From Phytophthora quininea (Eukaryota > Oomycota > Peronosporomycetes > Peronosporales > Peronosporaceae): 64,000 bases of DNA. Every line of letters starts with the position of its first letter. Position 1 is the stretch's first letter. The stretch covers positions 186,001 through 250,000 of the forward strand of contig JAAVTG010000621.1 of assembly GCA_011947345.1 (NCBI GenBank), given 5' to 3'. The translations under genes and the position numbers were made by a program. Under the pieces are notes generated by a model that had not been told where the DNA came from, searched no databases, and saw only the letters and a program-made list of their open reading frames with translations. Shown one piece after another: positions 55,508 through 64,000 of this stretch.

Positions 55508-57115
55508 GATGAGTCTGATGCGAAAATGAGCTGGCGGTTGGGACGCCCCCGGATGGTGCAGAATTATAGGGACAGGCGGGGAATTAAGCGTTGCTTTTAG
55601 GTGTCGTTTTATGAACTGGCGCGATTGTGAGAATGCTTACAGTTGACAAGATAATTAAGATGAATGCATGGAGTTAGAGGTCTGTAGATAAAGATTATGG
55701 TGGCGCGTGCCTCCAGCCAATGAGAAGAGTGAAGGTACAGTAACTTGCGCAAAATGTTGAGAACCGATAACCTATTAAATATCAATCCGTAGTTGATTGA
55801 TCTGGTATTGATTTTTACTCTTACACTGCATTTGTCGTGGGAAATAAACTGTTTGAGTTTACTAACAAGCTAAAGTACCCATCACCCTGTTTAACACAAG
55901 CAAGACTGGGAATGTTGGTTGCCGCGGCGAAATCCGAGCGTCACCACCGGGACGGGATCCGCTGGCGCAGCGTCTCCAGCAGCGTCCTCAAGCCCCACAC
56001 ACATTGCCACTACTCGTTGGCCCCCGCTAAATCTCGCTTTGCTCCTGCAAACGATGGAAATTCACTCTCCGCTCGCGTTGCGTGTCACTCATCCGATCCC
56101 GAAGGCGCTCGAACTTCCACGGCGGTACTTGGACGGAGACAGCAAGCCGATGCAGGCGCAGGAAGGGGTTGCGTTTTACGCCGTGTGGCGCGCGTGCCGA
56201 GGGCGAATAGCTGCAGTCGGCGGATAGCGACGTTGCCGTCCAGTCGATGGCGCCACGTACGCCGCGCGTCTCTCTGTGGTTCTGAAGGAAGAGGATCTCC
56301 GTGACGCGACCAACTATTCGAGTCCATTGTCGAGACTGCGGTGTCCGAGATGTGAGAACGAGGCTACAGACCGGTGCAAGCCTCTCTGTTGGGGGACAAG
56401 TGAGCGCTGGACGCGTTTGTTGTTGCTAACGGCAAGTGCACCGCCGTTCTCGGTGCTCGCTGCACTTTATGGCGAGCAAATGAGTCCACTGGACAGTGCT
56501 GCGAGAGTGTTTTGCATCAGTTCGGTGGGGCGGACACGACTGCTGCGTCTTATTAGCTCAAGAGTGCTCGCTCTAGTTTTGAGCTGAGCTTGGGCTTTGT
56601 GATGCTACACTGCCACACCTGCGTTAACGGAGCTCTACGACGTTGCAGCAGACTGCCGACGCCGCGAAAAATGGTCCAGCCTCGCAACGCAGCGTCTGCC
56701 GACTTGACGTCGAGTCAAATATCGGGCTGGCAGTCAACGCCAAGGTGGCATTGGCCAAGCCACGCACAAGCTGGCATTTCAGCGACCTGTTCTCCAGGTC
56801 ACAGCTGGGGTGCATTCGTGCGACCACATGGCCGGCCAAGCTGGCGGGCGGAGGCTCGTGCCCATCGAACTCGTGGGGAACGCGTTGGCCGGGCTGACCA
56901 GTTGCCAACTTGGCTTGGTCGTCTCAGCGACTTGCCCCGCGGCTACGCGCTGCAGTTTGCTCCATAGACGGGAAGGCCGGAGGAAAGGCGAAGCCCACGA
57001 TCCTCGGAAGCAGCTTTGCGCTTTGTCTACTGGGCCTCTGCATTGCATTCGGCAGTCGAGAAGGTGCCTCCGTCTGGTCGGAAGCGCATCGTACGCCTTT
57101 GAAGGAAGAAGGCGG
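55508..57115. other. Long stretch without a convincing gene
   Basis: 1.6 kb. Several overlapping open frames exist but none looks like a conserved protein. The most protein-like is a small plus-strand frame from the ATG at 56054 (MEIHSPLALRVTHPIPKALE), which would need one frame correction near 56205 and end near 56279; confidence below 0.3. The last part is the leader of the next gene. Confidence 0.3.
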
Positions 57116-58032
57116 ATGGTGCGGCACCTGGCACCGCGATGGCGAAGGCGGTCGTCGTCTTTGCTGGCGGTGGTGGTGCTCGTGCTAGCGGTGGTGGTGA
57201 CCACCGACGCCGCGCGCGTATTGAGGCAAGAGTCGTGCTCTGGTTCAGGTGAGAAGGAAGCAGGTGTGGTCAAGGCGGACTCCAAGGAATCGTCGACCAC
57301 TGTGAACACGTACTCGCCGATAGCAAGCAGCACCTACTATACTCAATCAGAGCGAGAAAAGAGCGTCTCGTTCAGCAGCATTACCACCACCGCACCGCCG
57401 GTGGTGGACAGCAGTTCAGGATCAAACACTGGTGGTGGTGAGACCATGCCTCCCGCGATTTCGGCGACGAGGATTAAGACGCCAAAGAACTCAAGCTCCC
57501 GATCTAGCGAAAACGGCATCAACGTCGTCGTTGGCGATTCGACTAACCAGCACAGCGATGACGGAGACAGCAACGAGGGTCATTCGACGACAATGACAAC
57601 ACCAACGATGTTGCGACCCCGGCACCAACACCAACACCCACCGCCAGAACACCAAAGCCGACGATGAAAGCGCCGGCGACGACTCAGTCGCCGACGCCGG
57701 CTCCTACGACAAAGCAGCCGCCAAGCAATTTCCCGGCCAAGTGGAGCCAAAACATGCCGCCTCCGAAAAATGGGTCTGCGAGTTCGTCAGACTCCTGGTC
57801 CACTGCCAGCGTGGAGGGCCAGTCGTATGATACAACAGCCAGCGCAGAAGCCCTGGAGAACAAGACTCGCTCGGCCAGTTCATCTACGTCGAGCACGAGC
57901 TTTGATCAGTCGCTGATGGTGTTCATTATCGCTGGTGTGGTCGCTGTCGGTGCCTTGGTGGTGGTCGTATCGCGCAAGGTCATACGGGAAACGAGAGACA
58001 CTAACGATCTGGACGACTCGAGCTTGTTCTAA
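57116..58032 (+). CDS. Mucin-like type I membrane protein
   Basis: Starts with a signal peptide after a basic leader (MVRHLAPRWRRRSSSLLAVV, hydrophobic to about residue 33). A ~220-residue Ser/Thr/Pro-rich ectodomain follows, with APTP/TPAPT-type runs expected to be heavily O-glycosylated. One membrane helix near the C-terminus (SLMVFIIAGVVAVGALVVVV) is followed by a short basic-then-acidic tail ending DDSSLF. One frame break near 57585 joins the two halves. RVLRQ right after the predicted cleavage site looks like an RXLR motif, but no EER-type motif follows and the C-terminal membrane anchor argues against a host-delivered effector. A cell-surface or wall-spanning protein is likely; family unknown. 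Confidence 0.6.
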
Positions 58033-58201
58033 GCTGTGGAAAGGAAGACGGTGGATGGAGATATCTGTAAAGAGTTTTTACTGTGTGGCAGTGTAGCAGC
58101 CTTTTGCCAAGCAATCAATCAGTACAGGGAGACAGCAAGAAGAGTGCTATAAAGACAATAGAGTAGCGCGCAGTTCTTGTTGCAGTCCAGCAAACACCTC
58201 T

Positions 58202-58979
58202 CTACGCCGTCTTGGTCTTGTTGATCTTGGCGTAAGCACGGTTGCGCTGCGTCAGCATGTGGCCGTACATGACAGGCAGGCCGGGGATGTACACGATGAG
58301 CACGAGGATCACCACCACGTAGAGCGAGAGCGCAATGTTGTGCGGGTTTGGCTGCTGGATGGAGTAAGCGCCCGTAGCCAGGAAACTCAGCGAGCTGACC
58401 ATGCACAGCGTCTCGCCTAGAACAAAGCACAAGATGAGCATGGAGTATCGTCGTCAATGACTTGTAAAGTTACGTACCGAGCACACCCGACGGGTAGAGC
58501 ACCATGAAGAGGTGGTAGCGCAGGAAGAAGCCCGGCACCTTGTCGTACAGGTTAAGTGCGTAGAACGAGTAGCGCGGCACCTCGACGAGTCCCCAACTTG
58601 CCACCATGAGCGGGAAGCCGAACTGGTAGCGGGACACGGGGCATAGCACGTTGATGCCCCACACCAGCCACAGACGGGAGCTCACTTGCATGAGCGTAGA
58701 GCCCAGCGGGGAGCGCACGAAGCCCACGGCGGCGTGCACAATCTCCATCACCGCCATCGTCTGCACCACCTTCAAAGGCAGCGAGACCACGTCCCACGTC
58801 GCAGTGGCCACGCCTTCCCAGTCCTGACCAGCATCATAAGCCTTGTGCACGGTGGAGACGGTCAGATACAGCACGTAGGCCCAGCCGGCGCAGGACGCGG
58901 CGTTGAAGGCCAGCAAGTACAGGTTCAGCAGGGCGTTGGCCATGGTTGGCGAGGATGATACACTGGGGGCCGACGTCAT
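58202..58979 (-). CDS. HACD: Very-long-chain 3-hydroxyacyl-CoA dehydratase (HACD/PHS1)
   Basis: Third step of fatty-acid elongation in the ER, dehydrating 3-hydroxyacyl-CoA. Exons 58478-58979 and 58202-58416, intron 61 bp. The start MTSAPSVSSSPTMANALL is the first ATG; the second Met is also possible. Six or so hydrophobic segments. Family core: LQTMAVMEIVHAAVGFVRSP, QVSSRLWLVWGI, then SWGLVEVPRYSFYAL with the catalytic Tyr and Glu region, YHLFMVLYPSGVLGETLCM. The C-terminus KINKTKTA is Lys-rich, possibly an ER-retrieval type signal. No breaks. Confidence 0.92.
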
Positions 58980-59212
58980 CGGATCAGAGGATGACACGCT
59001 TCGCGCACTTAACGCGACAATGCGAACTTAGTGTTAATAGTACATAGAAAGACCGGACAGATACCCGACTGACGTTCAGCTGAGGAAACGCAATGGTCGA
59101 CAAGATCGTTGTTTAACTTGCTTGTCCTGGTTGCAGTTGTCTAGCAAGGACAGCTCTGCTAACAGAGCCATTACCATCGCTAGTGTACGGCCAAGCCGCT
59201 CCTAGGCGCGAT

Positions 59213-60089
59213 CTAGTCCGTGCCGAGGCTCTTGCGGATCTGCTCCGTGACCTTGTCCATGGCCGTGTGGGCATCCACGTCCGTGAGCTTGCCCTGCTTG
59301 CGGTAGAAGTCGATCACGGGCTGCGTCTGCTTGTGGAAGGCCTGGAGACGCGAGCCCAGCGTGGCCTCGTTGTCGTCCTTGCGCTGGATCAGCGGCTCGC
59401 CCGTGATGTCGTCCTTGCCCTCCACCTTGGGCGGGGCGAACTTGACGTGGTAGCTGCGGCCACTGGCCGGGTGCACGCGACGGCCGGAGATACGCTCCAC
59501 CAGCACCTTGTCAGGCACGTTAAAGTTCACCACGGCGTCCACCTGGGTGTCCTCCTCCTTGAGCATCTCGTCCAGCTGCAAAAAAGAGTGCCACAATCGT
59601 CAACCACTTGTCCTTAAGACCCTACTGAGCAGTCTATTGCTCGCTCACCTTCTTGGCCTGAACGACCGTCCGCGGGAAGCCATCCAGAATGAAGCCGCGA
59701 CGGCACTCGGGGCTCTTGATGGCGTCCTTGATGATGCCGACCACGATCTCGTCGGTCACGAGGGCGCCCGACTCCATGGCAGCCTTGGCCTTCTTGCCCA
59801 TCTCAGTACCGGCAGCCACAGCCGCACGGAGGATGTCGCCCGTAGCCAGGTGGCACAGGCAGTACTCGTCCTTGACGAGCGGCGACTGCGTGCCCTTGCC
59901 GCATCCCGGGGGCCTACAGACAATAAAGGTAAGTCCATGAGCAATGTGTCATAGGTTAAAGAGATTTTGGTTCTTGTTAGATTGGATTGTACCGATGAAG
60001 ATGGTGCGGCGCTCCTTCTTGTTGGCGCACTCGATGCGCTTCTGCAGCTCCGAGAGCAGCGAGGCGGTGGGCACAGCGGCGAGAGACAT
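59213..60089 (-). CDS. AK2: Adenylate kinase, long type
   Basis: Interconverts 2 ADP with ATP plus AMP. Exons 59993-60089, 59649-59913, 59213-59575; introns 79 and 73 bp. The P-loop (GCGKGT) opens exon 2. AMP-site motifs: [18 protein letters not shown] and [11 protein letters not shown] full LID domain follows ([29 protein letters not shown]), marking the long AK2-like form. As given, exon 1 joined to exon 2 runs out of frame at GGCCCCCGG (plus-strand G-run 59908-59912); six C instead of five would read [10 protein letters not shown] loss in the P-loop of an essential enzyme is most easily a sequence error. Confidence 0.9.
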
Positions 60090-60252
60090 GGTCGGCGGAG
60101 AGGCGGCGGGGGCTAAAGCGGAACTGACAGGTCGAGGTCGGCCTACGCATGCCGAAACGATTGTGCCATATCCACGTCAGTCGCGTAATTACAGCTTTTT
60201 ACCAGTTCTTTTTACGAGTTGAAGTGGACTAAGATTGCGTCTATAGAGGCCT

Positions 60253-61345
60253 TTAGTTCTTCTCTTCGTTGTGTTTGCTGTCTTCGAGACGAGCATCGCG
60301 TTGAGACGAGAGCTCTGCCACCCACGACTGCACTAGTGGCGTGCGGAACTTGCCCTTTGTGCTCTGGAAAAAGTCATCTAGCTGGGCATTTTGCGCTACA
60401 ATAGAATCAAAGTTAGTTGCCATCACAACGCTGTATCGCAGTGGTAAGCACAACACGCACCACGTTCGTAGTCGTCAGCCTGCAGGATCATCTCGAACTT
60501 GTCAATATCCTGGGCCATCACACGACGGTCAGCGAGGATAGCAGACAGTTAGACCAAACGTCTCAATGTCACCTTGACAATCTTGGCCTCTTCGGTGTTT
60601 CCAGCCTCGTACTCGTTCCAGAGCTCGCGGATTTCTGCGGCAGACGGCGAGTCGCCCAACGTTCCGCAAATCTCGTCCAACGCCTCCTGCGAATGTCAAG
60701 ATTAACTCTTGCCACCCAGTTCTGGTTGCCACGATAAAGTTGGGTCGACTTGCCTTCTCCATACGGTGCTTGTCGACCTCAGCGACGCCTGCAACAAACC
60801 AAATACAGCAACGCCATGATCAGTCCAGGCTGGTGCCATATACTAAACTACATGCACTCCGTACCATCGTGAGGCGTAATGTCGCCCACTAGAGACTCTG
60901 CAAGATCGTGTACAATAGCCATCTTGATACACCTGTAATGCCCCATACACCGAACACTCGGCCGTTAACGCTAACTTCGCCAACGACTGGTCAGGGACGA
61001 ATGTCCACGTACTTGGATCGGTTCACCGTCGTGTTGGAGTCATCCAGCAGCATGCAGCACATACCCATGCGGTACATGTGATCAGCCACAGACTCCGGCA
61101 GATCCACCTTGTTGTTGACCCACCCAGTGCGTTTGAGTGTCTGCCAGAGTTGAAAAAACCGAGCAAAAGATGATACAGTGTGTTAGCAAGTGAATTGCGA
61201 TCGTTATAGGAGGTTATAGCAAGAACCAATTGGCCAGCAGGTAGATAAGCTTCTCAGCTACATGAAGGCGTCATTTACTCACTTTGAGACGTCCGCAGAG
61301 TCGCAGGAACTCGATGGCATTCAACGCCTTGACCCCTGTCGCCAT
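60253..61345 (-). CDS. HDDC2: HD-domain 5'-deoxynucleotidase HDDC2-like, seven exons
   Basis: Metal-dependent phosphohydrolase acting on deoxynucleoside monophosphates in the YfbR/HDDC2 family. Exons: 61283-61345, 61013-61140, 60865-60932, 60754-60788, 60573-60686, 60461-60509, 60253-60395. All splice in frame to 199 residues. Motifs: [28 protein letters not shown], then the HD pair [62 protein letters not shown]. Intron 4 (60687-60753) has a GC donor (GAAG|GCAAGT) and AG acceptor; splicing there is needed to join RMEK to EALDE. This is the most intron-rich gene in the window. No frame break. Confidence 0.92.
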
Positions 61346-61652
61346 GGCTGTCCGCGTAAAAGTGAAAAATGTGTTCAACCAATCATCGTCGACTCATATT
61401 TATTATAACTTTCAGTATGCTCAGGATCAGTGTCAATGTGGCCAAGACGACAACCGTCGAAGAGCAGCGATGGCGCCGCTGCGAGCGCTCGTACCTCGGC
61501 CTCTAGTGGCCGTACGGTGGCGCAAATAGTGTCATCATCTGTGCTGTCGTCTTCTCCATCTGGTAATGCAGTAAAACCTCTTTTCGCGCCTCGTAGAAGC
61601 GTCACGGTAGCGTCAAACAACAAAATCCAAGCTGCAGAGCCCAAAGCTGACG

Positions 61653-64000
61653 ATGCCGGTTGGTTGCTGCGCGCCATGGGCAAAAGAAGAAAAAGTTAAG
61701 ACGGTCACGAAAGCCAAGGCTAATATACATGCAGAGAGCGGGAAATTGCTGAAAAATACACAGCAGAAGAAGAGAAATGGAGCTACTAGTGGCTTCGGGC
61801 TGTCCGTGCAAGAACGGCAGCAAATATGGCGCTCTGGGGCCGCCAAGAAGCCTCAGGATGAAGCCACAGAACAGGCTAAGCAGCAAGAAAGAGAACGACA
61901 AGAAACAGGTTTCGATCGTGTTTTCCACGAGGTCTTTGGACAACAGGAAGAGCAAGAGAAAGGTCGAGACGAGGAAGAGCTCGACAGCATTCTGAGTGGG
62001 AGGTCTCGAGCTAATAACAGTTCCACATTGGATCTGTCAGCAAGTGCTGGCGTTGGAGACGCTGATGATGAAGAGAAAACAGCGTCTAAATCTTCTCAAG
62101 TGACTGGGAAGCGCCCTCTTCCGGTTGAAGAGGACGCTTGGGGCTTTGCTTCGTCAGGAAACAGCGCACTGAGTCTTGACGATTTTGATGCTCCACTAGA
62201 CAATAAAATTGACGCGGAAATGAGTGGTGCTGCTGGTAAAGCGGCGGAATTCGAGCGATGGAAAGCTGATGGCGCTCAGAGTACTGTAAGCGACAACTTT
62301 GTTCGCCTCAACATGAGGAAGCGCTTTAAAGGCAGTACTGGAAAAGCGAAAAAGCGACCGGCATATCTACGAGCTCGGAATGAGAACTCAGTTGATGAGA
62401 TTACTGGGGATAAGCCGACGGGTATTGCGCCGATTGTGAACGCTTCAGGGAGTCAGCATCGCAAACAGGACGCGCCGATATTAGCTGACGATGGCGTAGA
62501 CTTCATCGAGGAATGTTTGGAGGCATTAGCGAAAGCAGAGAAATCCCGCGGTCTTGTTGCGGAGGAGGGACAAGAGCCTGTGATTCCTCAGCAAGAGGCG
62601 AAACCTCTAGAGCCGCCGAGATGCCATCACGCGCTGGTCTGCCAAAGTTTGGTGGTGAAAAAGAAGAACAAGAACCACGGTCGCAAGTTCTTTGCTTGTC
62701 CATTGGGCTACGACGAAGGACGTTGCGACTACTTTTGTGGGAAGATGATCACGCACCCCTCGCGCTGCAGACGCTCTTTACAGCCTCGTCTTTAAGTACA
62801 TCGAGCGAGTCTGCAGCAGAAGCTGAAGCTATTGAGTGTGTGCCTTTGGACTTAGAAGCTTCTGAAAAGAGCAACGTGAGGCACTGCTCACCAATTTGCG
62901 TCTAGTATTTGGACACGCAGAGTTCCGTCCTGGACAACAGTGGGCAATCTCGAGAGTGCTTCGTCGGAAGGACACACTCCTGGTATTGCCGACTGGTGCT
63001 GGTAAATCGTTGTGCTACCAATTCCCCGCTCTCTTTCTCCCAGGAATTACTCTGGTGATATCCCCGCTGATCTCTCTGATGAATGATCAATACGAGAGCC
63101 TTCCTGCTCCTCTAAAGGCTCGTGCTATCTGTCTCTCAGGTTCATCTAGTGGTGAAGGTGGCTCCTCAAGAGCAAAGCACGCGGCGTTTGTGCGGGATCT
63201 CCTAACGGATAAATTGTCGTTGATATTTCTTTCACCAGAGAAGGCATTGGGTGCAGGGATGCAGTCGTTGTTGGCGATACCACGCGTTCGAGCTCGACTA
63301 GTACTTGTTTGCGTTGATGAAGCGCACTGTGTGTCTGAATGGTCTCACCACTTCCGACCAAGTTATCTGCGTCTGGCCGAGGTATTCCGTCATGCTCAAT
63401 GTGTCCTGTGCGTCACGGCAACTGCGTCACGTCGTGTTGTTCACGATGTACTGCATCAATTGCGATCTCGACGTCAAAGTCAAGCTGAATCTAGCGGGAT
63501 CACTGAAAGTGAAGATGATATGGTCCTTCAAATGCCTTGGCAGCGGAAAAATCTAGCGCTTGAGGTTCGATCGGTCCGTTCAAATGACGAGCGTCTGCGG
63601 CATCTGGTGCGTGTCCTTCCTGAGCTGAGCAAAGGGTCTACCAAGTCAACCGGCGGTGTGATAGTGTATGTGCATCAGCAAAGACAAACGGAAGAGTTAG
63701 CAGCGTTACTGCGCGAACAGTTGCCTGCTGCATGGCGAAGCACTGGGAAAGTCCTCGCATTTCATGCTGGCATGGCTCCAGAGGCCAAGGAGAAAGTTCG
63801 CACGGGTTTTGCAAGAGGCAAAGTGCGTGTTGTGGTAGCAACTGTGGCTTTCGGCATGGGTATCGACAAGAAGAATGTCCGCGCTGTGGTACACTTTCAT
63901 ATGCCTTCTTCGGTCGAAGGCTATGTGCAGCAAGTCGGGCGAGCTGGACGTGACGGAAAAGCTGCTCAAGCTCTACTTTACTTGCTGAATGATGATGCCG
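61653..64000 (+). CDS. RECQL4: RecQ4-like helicase, 3' end outside window
   Basis: ATP-dependent 3'-5' DNA helicase. The N-terminal region has a Sld2-like motif (DNFVRLNMRKRFKG), typical of RecQ4 and tied to replication initiation, then a GRF-type zinc finger (CHHALVCQS ... NHGRKFFACPLGYDEGRCDY). The helicase core follows: FGHAEFRPGQQWAI (motif 0), LPTGAGKSLCYQFPA (I), VDEAHCVSEWSHHFRP (II), VTATAS (III), then FHAGM, VVVATVAFGMGIDK and QQVGRAGRDG (VI). It runs off the window end. Breaks at the G-run 62739-62741 and near 62870. The start is uncertain: MPVGCC at 61653 is the first Met in frame, but an open frame at 61430-61699 may supply an earlier N-terminus. Confidence 0.82.

Noticed and set aside
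56276..57188. Open frames at 56276-56587, 56643-56897 and 56910-57188
   Set aside because: Overlapping frames with unlike composition and no start context or domain; probably leader or intergenic sequence.

Overview
The window looks like nuclear DNA from an oomycete, most likely Phytophthora or a close relative. Three things point there: gene-dense eukaryotic coding sequence with very short introns (20 that I could place, nearly all 50-80 bp, GT-AG apart from one GC-AG); a relic of a Crinkler (CRN) effector N-terminus; and oomycete-style domain fusions such as FYVE plus glycolipid-transfer. I see no rRNA, tRNA or CRISPR. The species is inference.

Layout. 0.5-5.8 kb: a PVK-rich protein of unknown function, a membrane-protein remnant, an ankyrin-repeat gene between inverted copies of a ~65-bp repeat, and an ING-type PHD protein. 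5.9-10.7 kb: three tandem genes for one multi-pass membrane family. 10.7-13.7 kb: a kelch-repeat type I membrane protein with a lysine-rich tail. 14.3-39.2 kb: an accessory block holding seven copies and one relic of a secreted alpha/beta-hydrolase family in two architectures. Inside the block are an APC transporter, an LRR-like gene, a CRN-like PD-(D/E)XK protein, a CRN relic, and an insert of housekeeping genes (ferrochelatase, gamma-tubulin, TRAPPC5). Two inverted segmental duplications shape it: A 10.4-12.9 / A' 22.2-24.7 kb, and B 25.5-28.3 / B' 37.9-40.1 kb. 40-64 kb: mostly conserved housekeeping genes (FKBP15-like coiled coil, tubulin cofactor A, adenylosuccinate synthetase, ARMC7, PIG-L, Sds3-like, nicastrin, Bax-inhibitor-type TMBIM, FYVE-GLTP, IscU, a mucin-like membrane protein, HACD dehydratase, adenylate kinase, HDDC2, and the start of a RecQ4 helicase).

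A property of the whole window matters to any reader. About thirty coding frames are broken by what looks like one missing base, usually in a homopolymer. The breaks hit conserved genes (adenylate kinase P-loop, nicastrin three times, ING PHD finger) as well as accessory ones, so most are probably sequence errors rather than gene death. CDS entries span such breaks and say so.

Functional links. The hydrolases, kelch receptor-like protein, membrane family and CRN-like genes form a secretory/surface and effector-like accessory region that expands by duplication. Gamma-tubulin and tubulin cofactor A (microtubules), PIG-L (GPI anchors), nicastrin (gamma-secretase), HACD (very-long-chain fatty acids) and IscU/ferrochelatase (Fe-S and haem) are ordinary core genes with no operon-like relation.
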